From assembly GCF_003143995.1 (NCBI RefSeq), contig NZ_QFWG01000015.1, positions 1 through 42,179 of the forward strand: a DNA stretch of 42,179 bases. Direction: 5' to 3'. The stretch comes from Pseudoglutamicibacter cumminsii (GTDB taxonomy: Bacteria > Actinomycetota > Actinomycetes > Actinomycetales > Micrococcaceae). Shown here piece by piece: positions 36,181 through 42,179 of the stretch. Made by a program: the position numbers and the translations under genes. How positions within the stretch are numbered: the stretch's first letter is position 1; every line of letters begins with the position of its first letter. The notes under the pieces were generated by a model. That model was not told the origin of the DNA, made no database searches, and saw only the letters and a list, made by a program, of their open reading frames with translations.

Positions 36181-37107
36181 CTATTGAGTTGACCAAGGAA
36201 CTGTGTCGCTCGCCTCAGGTTGTGGGATCAGCGCGGTCTGGTTGAAGTGGCTGAACTGGACCATGTGGCCGCCGATGCGCGTGTCGATCCCGTGAAGTTC
36301 GTGGGACTCCGCATCGATGTAGATCACGACGTCATCTGCCCCGAGGTACTTGAGAACCTTCTTGCCGTTGAACTCGGTTTCCTCCGGGGGCTCGGTGAAG
36401 GTATCCCACTTGATAGTCGCAAGCATCAAGTCGCTCAAACGTACGGGGTCGAGGTTGTCTAGCTGGGCGTCTAGCGGGGTCATGCTGACGTATTTGTCGA
36501 CTACGTTCTGAATCTGCTCGTCTGCGCCTTCTTGTGCTCCGGCGCCGAGGCCGTCCCAGAAATCGCGGTCACCCCGCAGATACACGGTATCTTCGTCGAG
36601 GATCAGGACGAGCTGGCCGTCGGCGCGAGTGCCGGTCACTTGACCTTCGAGTGCCATGGCGTGGGCAGGCTGGCGGTGGAAGACCCCAACAAAGTCGATA
36701 GTGAGGCCCTTGAAGGTAGTGGTTCCGCTCGCTTTATAGGTCGACATCGTGGCCAGAGTGTTGAGAACGTCGAAGCGAATATCAGCAAACTGCGGAGCCT
36801 CTTGCCCGGCCTCGTCCGCTGCGGTAGCGCCCGCCCCGGCCCCATCCGCTCCGCTAGCTTCTGGCGTTGCTGAAGCGGACTCTGTTTCCTTACCAGAAGC
36901 AGTTTCCTTACCAGAGGCAGGGCCCGAGGAAGTGGCATCAGGTGAAGCAGTCGTTTCGCTAGGAGTGGCGCCACCATCGTGCGTTGGCGTATCCGAAGGT
37001 GTGGGCTTCTCTTCCGTTGCTGGGGCGCAACCGGTCAGCAAACCTATCGCGAGCAGGCCTGTCACACAGCGCGCGGCGAAAGCTCGGTATGCGCGAGGCT
37101 CTGTCAC
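36181..37107 (-). CDS. LppX/LprG-like lipoprotein (copy 2)
   Basis: A 308-aa lipoprotein starting at GTG 37107, chosen because CAGGAGTTCCGCT precedes it. The lipobox is LLTGC with C27. A low-complexity Ser/Thr/Glu/Ala linker of about 75 residues includes two copies of ASGKET. The beta-rich domain follows: LATMSTYKASGTTTFKGLTI, LVLILDEDTVYLRGDRDFWD, NGKKVLKYLGADDVVIYIDA and ESHELHGI. It shares domain plan and several motifs (TSYK/STYK, NGKxxxKY) with the lipoprotein gene 200 bases downstream, so the two are probably ancient tandem paralogs. Lipid binding is inferred only. It is divergent from the helD-like gene. Confidence 0.82.
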   Translation of the reverse strand: MTEPRAYRAFAARCVTGLLAIGLLTGCAPATEEKPTPSDTPTHDGGATPSETTASPDATSSGPASGKETASGKETESASATPEASGADGAGAGATAADEAGQEAPQFADIRFDVLNTLATMSTYKASGTTTFKGLTIDFVGVFHRQPAHAMALEGQVTGTRADGQLVLILDEDTVYLRGDRDFWDGLGAGAQEGADEQIQNVVDKYVSMTPLDAQLDNLDPVRLSDLMLATIKWDTFTEPPEETEFNGKKVLKYLGADDVVIYIDAESHELHGIDTRIGGHMVQFSHFNQTALIPQPEASDTVPWSTQ

Positions 37108-37221
37108 AGCGGAACTCCTGATGTGAAGGACGGCAGGTCGGTCTTGTCGAGGGCGTTGAGGCGCACGTGTTAACGCGGTGCTCCTTAGTAAGTGTATGCG
37201 AGTGGTGCTACCACGAACGCG

Positions 37222-37227
37222 TAGAAT
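37222..37227 (+). promoter_or_regulatory. -10 box upstream of the helD-like gene
   Basis: TAGAAT lies in the divergent spacer and gives a leader of about 100 bases before the GTG start. Confidence 0.45.
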
Positions 37228-37265
37228 GGACGGTCGCGTATTTATTAGCTCGTCGTGGAGCCCCA

Positions 37266-37310
37266 AGGTAGAGCCCTTAGGTAGAGCACTAGGTGGAACA
37301 CTAGGCACAC
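37266..37310 (+). repeat. 12-bp tandem array in the helD-like leader
   Basis: The units are AGGTAGAGCCCTT (37266-37278), AGGTAGAGCACT (37279-37290), AGGTGGAACACT (37291-37302) and the partial AGGCACAC. The array lies between the promoter and the ribosome-binding site (AAGGAGG at 37323-37329). Confidence 0.8.
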
Positions 37311-37333
37311 GATGGCGGGTACAAGGAGGTCGC

Positions 37334-39634
37334 GTGCAGGAACCACGGTCTGACGAGGCAGAGCAGCAGTATGTTTCGCGGTTGTACGACCGCGTGGATC
37401 AGTTGCGTGCAGAAAAGGTTGAGCAGCTTCGTCAGGTCCAGTCGACGGGCGCGATCGGTAGCGTGCAGAACGCATCGGAGCGGGATTCTTTCGCAGCGCT
37501 ATACGAGGACCGGATCTCGCAGCTTGACGCGGTTGAACACCGTCTGGTTTTCGGGCGTATCGACCGCAGCCAAGACATCGAGTGGCGGGGCGGGGAGCCT
37601 GTTATCGACCAGGACAAGGCCCGCTATATCGGCCGCATCGGCCTGACAGATGAAGACCAGCAGCGGTTGCTGATCGACTGGCGCGCCCCGGAGGCCTCAA
37701 CCTTTTATCAGGCGACCCCGTTTGAACCACTCGGTGTGGCTCGCCGCCGCCACTTGAGCCTCAAGGGCCGCACGGTGGCGGCCTTTGAAGACGACGTGCT
37801 GGACCCTGATCTTGCGACGGCGGCTGGCGCATCGCATTCCGATGGCGCACTCATCGCCGCCTTGAACGCTCCACGCACGGGCAAGATGGGCGATATTGTC
37901 GCTACGATTCAGGCGGAACAGGACACGATCATCCGCGCCCCGATGCGCGGTGTCACTGTTGTTCAAGGCGGGCCTGGAACGGGCAAGACTGCGGTGGCAC
38001 TGCATCGTGCCGCGTACCTCTTATATGAGCGGCGCGAACGTTTGGGGCGCGCCGGGGTTTTGATCGTGGGCCCTTCGCGGACGTTCATGTCCTACATTGA
38101 ACGCGTGCTGCCCTCCCTGGGCGAGACCGGCGTCGTCATGTCCACAGTTTCGACTCTCTTCCCGGGCGTTGAGGGCGTCCCGGAGACTGATCGCCGCGCC
38201 GCCTATCTCAAGGGCTCTCTGCAGATGGCCGACGTCATCAAGCGTGCGGTAGCCCAGCGCCAACGCACCATCCCAGGCAAACGCAAGCTCACCATCGAAG
38301 GCCTGACGCTCACGCTCAAGCCCAAGGTCATCAAGCGGGCGCTCGCCGCGGCGAGGGCAAGCCGCCAACCACACAACCAAGCGCGCGAGATTTTCGTGGA
38401 TCACGCGGTCGAGCAGATCCTGGAGCTCTACCAGGAGGCTGTCAAGAACGATGGCGTGCAGGGCTCAGAGCAAGAGCCCGCGGCCCTTGAGCGCGATGTG
38501 CGTGCAAGCCGCGATGTGCGCGTCGCGTTGAATCTGTGCTGGATGCCGCTGACCCCTCAGCAGCTCGTGGGTGAGCTGTTCAGTAAGCCGGAGATCCTGG
38601 ACGCTGTATTGCCGCGGCTGTCCGATGCTTCGCGTGAGGCGCTGCTACGGGAGCCAGGGGCGCCGTTCACGGATGCTGATGTTCCGTTGTTGGATGAGGC
38701 CGCTGAGCTGCTCGGGCCGCTTCCCGCTGCTTCGAGCGAGCAGCGTGCAGAGAAAGCGCAGCGTGAGCGTGACGCTGAAAACGCTAAGAAGGCCCTCGAA
38801 AACGTCAACGCGGAGCTTGAAGAATTGGGCGTCGACGGCGTGGTTGATGAGAACATGCTGCTCGAGTTCAACGCGCACCGGGCTACGGGCCTGAGCGCGG
38901 TGGAGCGTGCGCAACGCGACCGCGAATGGACGTATGGGCACGTGATCGTGGATGAGGCCCAAGAACTCACCGCTATGCAGTGGCGGGTTCTGATGCGGCG
39001 CGGCCCGCTGAAGTCGTTCACGATCGTGGGCGATATCGCGCAGGCAACCACGGTGGGATCCGCGTCGTCGTGGGCCGAGGCGTTGGAGCCTCACTTGGGG
39101 GAGCGGTACCGGCTTGAGGAGCTGACCGTGAATTACCGCACGCCTCGTCAGGTGGTCGAGCTCGCGGAGAAGCTCGCTCGGTCCGAAGGCTTGCCGATCT
39201 CTGCGGCTGAGGCGGTCCGCGACGCCGAGACCGATCCTGCGATTCTGGAACTCACCGATTCCACTGAGGTCCTGACCTACGCCGCCGATGCGGTGGCCCG
39301 CTTCCTGGAGCAGACGAGCCAGGGCCTCATCGCCGTGATCTGCCCGCAGGCTCAGCAAGGTGAGGTTTCGGATGCTTTGTCGCAACGCTTTGGTAACCAG
39401 GTAGGAACTGGTGCCGGTGACGCGGCGGCAGGCCAGCGCATCGTAGTTTTGAGCACGGACCAGGCTAAGGGCCTCGAGTTCGATGCGGTGGTTGTTGTGG
39501 AACCGAATGCGATCGTCGCTGAGGACCACACTGCGGCAGGGCTATATGTCGCGATAACGCGCACCACGCAGGACCTCGTCGTACTCGCAACAGAGGGCGG
39601 TTTGCCGGCGGCGTTACAAACTGAACAACAGTAA
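37334..39634 (+). CDS. HelD/HelR-type RNA polymerase recycling ATPase
   Basis: UvrD-like superfamily 1 ATPase of the HelD class that dissociates stalled RNA polymerase from DNA; the actinobacterial HelR type can also protect against rifampicin. The N-terminal region has a charged coiled coil (EQQYVSRLYDRVDQLRAEKV) and the HelD block ERDSFAALYEDRISQLDAVE, followed by IDWRAPEASTFYQATPFEP. Walker A GGPGTGKT is at 212-219 and DEAQ at 540-543. The C-terminal helicase motifs are NYRTPRQV and STDQAKGLEFDAVVVVEP with YVAITRTTQDL. The GTG at 37334 has AAGGAGG upstream. The 766 aa length fits the class. No rifampicin-associated element was recognised upstream. Confidence 0.88.
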   Translation: MQEPRSDEAEQQYVSRLYDRVDQLRAEKVEQLRQVQSTGAIGSVQNASERDSFAALYEDRISQLDAVEHRLVFGRIDRSQDIEWRGGEPVIDQDKARYIGRIGLTDEDQQRLLIDWRAPEASTFYQATPFEPLGVARRRHLSLKGRTVAAFEDDVLDPDLATAAGASHSDGALIAALNAPRTGKMGDIVATIQAEQDTIIRAPMRGVTVVQGGPGTGKTAVALHRAAYLLYERRERLGRAGVLIVGPSRTFMSYIERVLPSLGETGVVMSTVSTLFPGVEGVPETDRRAAYLKGSLQMADVIKRAVAQRQRTIPGKRKLTIEGLTLTLKPKVIKRALAAARASRQPHNQAREIFVDHAVEQILELYQEAVKNDGVQGSEQEPAALERDVRASRDVRVALNLCWMPLTPQQLVGELFSKPEILDAVLPRLSDASREALLREPGAPFTDADVPLLDEAAELLGPLPAASSEQRAEKAQRERDAENAKKALENVNAELEELGVDGVVDENMLLEFNAHRATGLSAVERAQRDREWTYGHVIVDEAQELTAMQWRVLMRRGPLKSFTIVGDIAQATTVGSASSWAEALEPHLGERYRLEELTVNYRTPRQVVELAEKLARSEGLPISAAEAVRDAETDPAILELTDSTEVLTYAADAVARFLEQTSQGLIAVICPQAQQGEVSDALSQRFGNQVGTGAGDAAAGQRIVVLSTDQAKGLEFDAVVVVEPNAIVAEDHTAAGLYVAITRTTQDLVVLATEGGLPAALQTEQQ

Positions 39635-39683
39635 TCCGGTTGGTACCATTGCCTGTGTAACGGAAAAGGAGAAAGCCGACGTA

Positions 39684-40982
39684 ATGGCACAAACAAACGA
39701 CCCCTCATTTGAAAATATTTTCCAGGAGCTGAAGTGGCGCGGCCTCATGTACGTGTCCACCGATGAGGAGGCCCTGGAGAAGGTTCTGGCTGGGGATCCC
39801 ATTACGTATTATTGTGGCTTCGACCCGACGGCCCCGTCGCTGCACTTGGGTAACTTGGTGCAGATTTTGGTTCTTCGTCGCCTGCAGCTGGCAGGCCACA
39901 AGCCGTTGGGTCTTGTGGGTGGTTCGACCGGCTTGATCGGCGACCCACGTCAGACCGCTGAGCGCGTTTTGAACACCCCGGAGACGGTCCAGGAATGGGT
40001 TAAGCGTCTGCGCGCGCAGATTGAGCGTTTCTTGTCTTTCGAGGGCGAGAATGCCGCGCGCATGGTCAATAACCTTGACTGGACCAAGGACCTGTCCGCG
40101 CTGAGCTTCCTGCGCGATGTTGGAAAGTACTTCCGGGTGGGCACGATGATCCGCAAGGAGACCGTGGCTAAGCGCCTGGCCTCTGAGGAAGGTATTTCCT
40201 ACACCGAGTTCTCGTACCAGGTTCTGCAGGGCATGGACTACCTGAACCTGTACCGCGAATACGACTGCGTTCTGCAGACGGGTGGTTCGGACCAGTGGGG
40301 CAACCTGACCTCGGGCGCGGATCTGATTCGCCGCGTTGAGGGTGTTTCGGTTCACGCGTTCGGTACGCCGCTCATCACGAACTCGGATGGCTCCAAGTTC
40401 GGTAAGTCTGAAGGTAACGCGATCTGGCTTGATGCCGAGATGTGCTCGCCTTACACCTTCTACCAGTTCTGGCTCAACACTTCTGATGCCGATGTGATCG
40501 ACCGGCTCAAGGTCTTCACGTTCCTGCATCGCCCAGAAATTGAGGAGTACGCGAAGAAGGTTGAGGACGAGCCGTTCCGTCGTGAGGCGCAGAAGCGCCT
40601 CGCATGGGAAGTGACCTCGCTGGTTCACGGTCCGGAAGCTACGCAGGCCGCGATCGATGCGTCGGAGGCTTTGTTCGGTTCCGGCGAGTTGGAAGCGTTG
40701 GATGCTGGCACGGTCGACGCGGTGTTCGCTGAGCTGGGTGGCGCTGAGGCAGCTAGCGGCTCGAACATCGTTGATGTTCTGGTTGCTGCGGGTATCTCGA
40801 AGTCGAAGTCCGAGGCTCGCCGTTCGCTTGGCGAGGGCGCTATCAACGTGAACAACGTCAAGGTCAACGATCCGGACGAAACCTTCGAGGTTGGTTCTGG
40901 TTTGGCATCAGGAACTGAGAAGAAGGACGTCCTGATTCTGCGTCGCGGCCGACGTACGTTGGCTGCTGTTCGCTTGGTGTGA
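39684..40982 (+). CDS. tyrS: tyrosine--tRNA ligase
   Basis: Class I aminoacyl-tRNA synthetase charging tRNA-Tyr. The HIGH-like motif is HLGN at 54-57 (PTAPSLHLGNL). The KMSKS-like motif is KFGKS at 238-242. The tyrosine-binding segment LQGMDYLNLYREYDCVLQTG then GSDQWGN is complete. A C-terminal S4 RNA-binding domain begins near 360 (GISKSKSEARRSLGEGAINV). Length is 432 aa. It is preceded by AAAAGGAGAAAG and stands alone between the helD-like and ferritin genes. In Micrococcaceae tyrS commonly precedes an rRNA operon, as appears to be the case here. Confidence 0.97.
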   Translation: MAQTNDPSFENIFQELKWRGLMYVSTDEEALEKVLAGDPITYYCGFDPTAPSLHLGNLVQILVLRRLQLAGHKPLGLVGGSTGLIGDPRQTAERVLNTPETVQEWVKRLRAQIERFLSFEGENAARMVNNLDWTKDLSALSFLRDVGKYFRVGTMIRKETVAKRLASEEGISYTEFSYQVLQGMDYLNLYREYDCVLQTGGSDQWGNLTSGADLIRRVEGVSVHAFGTPLITNSDGSKFGKSEGNAIWLDAEMCSPYTFYQFWLNTSDADVIDRLKVFTFLHRPEIEEYAKKVEDEPFRREAQKRLAWEVTSLVHGPEATQAAIDASEALFGSGELEALDAGTVDAVFAELGGAEAASGSNIVDVLVAAGISKSKSEARRSLGEGAINVNNVKVNDPDETFEVGSGLASGTEKKDVLILRRGRRTLAAVRLV

Positions 40983-41051
40983 GCCTCTCAGGTTACTCCC
41001 GGTTTCACCTGTAGCGATGAACCCTTCCTAACGAGTGGGGAAGAGCGTAGC

Positions 41052-41576
41052 GTGAGCATCATGACGCTTACACCTGATTTTGAAGCAAAGATCAACGAAC
41101 AGATCACTCTCGAATTCGAAGCGAACATGGTTTACCGCCAGCTCGCCATCGAGGCCGATAAGCAGGACCTGACTGGTTTCGCGAAGTGGCTCCGAGCACA
41201 GGCTGACGAGGAGATCGAGCACGCGAACAAGTTCATCAACCACCTCTTGGCTCGTGACGGTTCCCCGAAGATTGGGGCTATCGCTGCTCCTGAGGTTGAG
41301 GAGAACGCGTCTCCGGAAACCATCTTCACTGCGGCACTAAACCACGAGAAGAAGGTTTCGCAGGCTATTCGCGACCTCTACCGCACAGCTGATGCGGCCG
41401 GGGATATCGATTCCCGGCCGTTGCTCGACTGGTTCATCAGCGAACAGCTCGAGGAAGAAGACACCGTGGGCGAGATCCTGGGCCAGATCAAGCTGGTCGG
41501 CAACGATGGTTCCGGCCTGCTGCGTCTGGACACCGCATTGGGTTCCCGCACGAGTGACGGGACTGAAGACGAATAA
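41052..41576 (+). CDS. non-haem ferritin
   Basis: Iron-storage ferritin of 174 aa that oxidises Fe(II) and stores it in a 24-subunit shell. Ferroxidase ligands are visible: the first-helix Glu in ITLEFEANMVYRQ, the EExxH of ADEEIEHANKFI, a mid-helix Glu in LNHEKKVSQAI, and SEQLEEEDTVGEIL in helix D. No haem-ligand methionine pattern of bacterioferritin was recognised. The GTG at 41052 has GGGGAAGAG upstream; the ATG at 41061 is an alternative start three codons later. It is a single gene with its own terminator. Confidence 0.92.
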   Translation: MSIMTLTPDFEAKINEQITLEFEANMVYRQLAIEADKQDLTGFAKWLRAQADEEIEHANKFINHLLARDGSPKIGAIAAPEVEENASPETIFTAALNHEKKVSQAIRDLYRTADAAGDIDSRPLLDWFISEQLEEEDTVGEILGQIKLVGNDGSGLLRLDTALGSRTSDGTEDE

Positions 41577-41623
41577 TTTCAGAACACGATGCGCGGGATA
41601 CTCGCGCTGACAGTTCCTTAGTC

Positions 41624-41660
41624 GCAGGTGGCTATCGGCATGAAACCGGTAGCCACCTGC
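41624..41660 (+). terminator. Terminator hairpin after the ferritin gene
   Basis: A 15-bp stem (one G-T pair) with a seven-base CATGAAA loop lies 48 bases after the ferritin stop. Confidence 0.8.
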
Positions 41661-41694
41661 AGTGTTTAAGCCCGTCCTGCATACCTATGGACTG

Positions 41695-41727
41695 CCCTCA
41701 AACCCCGTGAATTCAAGGGTTTCAGGG
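41695..41727. repeat. Imperfect hairpin upstream of the rrn promoters
   Basis: CCCTCAAACCC pairs with GGGTTTCAGGG, 11 bp with one mismatch, around an 11-base loop. It may insulate the rrn promoters from ferritin transcription. Confidence 0.5.
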
Positions 41728-41744
41728 GTGCGAAGCGCTCGGTT

Positions 41745-41772
41745 TTGCTTTTGGTGTGGGTGTGTGTAGAGT
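41745..41772 (+). promoter_or_regulatory. Candidate rrn promoter P1
   Basis: TTGCTT (41745-41750), a 16-base spacer and TAGAGT (41767-41772). Confidence 0.45.
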
Positions 41773-41960
41773 ATTTTCCTGTTGCCCGCCAAGATGGAGT
41801 GCCGGTTATCGGCGTGTCTGGTGGACAATAACCCTTCAAACCTCTGCTAGCGGCTTGCTGCTGTTCTGGTTTCGAGGGTTTCATATCCTTCATATCGTTG
41901 CTTTCCTGGTTGAGGCCTTTCATGGGTTTCATGGTTGAGTTTCTGGGTGTTTACCTGGTT

Positions 41961-41989
41961 TTGTTCTTTTGGAAAGTTTGTGGTAGTGT
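41961..41989 (+). promoter_or_regulatory. Candidate rrn promoter P2
   Basis: TTGTTC (41961-41966), a 17-base spacer and TAGTGT (41984-41989), followed by the leader with the antitermination-like segment. Confidence 0.55.
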
Positions 41990-42084
41990 GGGTATCCGCT
42001 CTTGAGTGAAGCGTCCTGATTATTTTTCTTCCGCATGCGGTAAGTGTGTGCGGGTTTGTGGGGCGTGGATTCTTGGGTGTCTGT

Positions 42085-42129
42085 TGTTTGAGAACTCAAT
42101 AGTGTGCCAAGTTTGTTTGTTGATACCAA
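42085..42129 (+). promoter_or_regulatory. Antitermination (boxA-like) segment of the rrn leader
   Basis: The run containing GTTTGAGAACTCAATAG and then TTGATACCAAA matches, from memory, the conserved leader found just before 16S genes in Arthrobacter and relatives, where Nus-factor antitermination is assumed. Confidence 0.55.
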
Positions 42130-42179
42130 ATATTTTTTTGTTTGGTGGTTGCCTGCATGCCTTTGATCCCTGTCTGGGG

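Larger units (their letters stand above)
41661..42179 (+). promoter_or_regulatory. rRNA operon promoter and leader region
   Basis: 519 bases without a protein gene at the right edge. It contains a second hairpin (41695-41727), two promoter-like sites (41745-41772 and 41961-41989), and then the long T-rich leader typical of Micrococcaceae rrn operons: TTTGAGAACTCAATAG at 42087-42102, then a GATACCAAA segment and a T-run. The 16S gene itself would lie just outside the window. The 5' half (about 41780-41940) holds imperfect TTTCATATC/TTTCATGG repeats of unknown meaning. Confidence 0.7.

Noticed and set aside
41661-42179. Start of a 16S rRNA gene within the window
   Set aside because: Only the promoter and leader are seen. 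The conserved 16S 5' end (GAGTTTGATC-type sequence) is not present before the window ends.

Overview
The window comes from a high-GC Gram-positive chromosome, most likely an actinobacterium of the Micrococcaceae (Arthrobacter/Rothia/Pseudoglutamicibacter-like). Evidence: the gene order miaB-miaA-(dapF position)-rsmC-like-hflX-dinG-lexA; a PriA-type HisA with SseB and an MFS gene behind the his genes; the infC-rpmI-rplT block; an argCJBDFR cluster; and tyrS-ferritin running into what looks like a Micrococcaceae-type rRNA operon leader at the right edge. It is core chromosome. No phage, IS element, CRISPR array or tRNA was seen.

Layout. (1) 1-9.8 kb, tRNA modification and DNA repair: miaB, miaA, a DapF-family protein without catalytic cysteines, a convergent RsmC-like methyltransferase, hflX overlapping a DinG-type helicase, then lexA divergent from a small LysM membrane protein that has an SOS-box-like site. 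(2) 9.8-15.8 kb, histidine: hisC, hisB, hisH, a small membrane protein, priA, sseB, MFS exporter. (3) 15.9-19.8 kb, translation: a frameshifted DUF1844 gene, infC (apparent AUC start, with an upstream intrinsic terminator), rpmI, rplT, a SpoU-type rRNA methyltransferase and a NUDIX hydrolase. (4) 20.1-25.7 kb: LppM-like lipoprotein, pheS, pheT and a convergent quinone oxidoreductase. (5) 25.8-34.9 kb, arginine: argC (frameshifted), argJ, argB, argD, argF, argR, then a convergent ankyrin gene, argH and apt. argG is not here. (6) 35-42.2 kb: two lipoproteins of LppX/LprG-like character, a HelD/HelR-type RNA polymerase recycling ATPase, tyrS, ferritin and the rrn promoter/leader.

The most unusual signal cuts across all regions. 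Many genes that are followed by non-coding space end in short (12-19 bp) imperfect tandem duplications that span or directly follow the stop codon: lexA (4-5 units of 16 bp), the 79-codon membrane gene (3 x 16), priA (2 x 12), MFS (3 x about 16), mutT (3 x about 16), qor (2 x 18), argJ (2 x 18) and argH (3 x about 18). The stop trinucleotide is kept in almost every unit while flanking bases drift. A similar array lies in the helD leader. I know of no described element of this kind. Replication slippage is the simplest explanation, but the focus on 3' ends deserves a genome-wide test.

Other notable points are the DapF pseudoenzyme at the usual dapF locus, two single-base frameshifts (argC and DUF1844) that may be sequencing errors, and recurrent TAGAAT/TAGACT -10 boxes, several placed so that transcripts would be leaderless.
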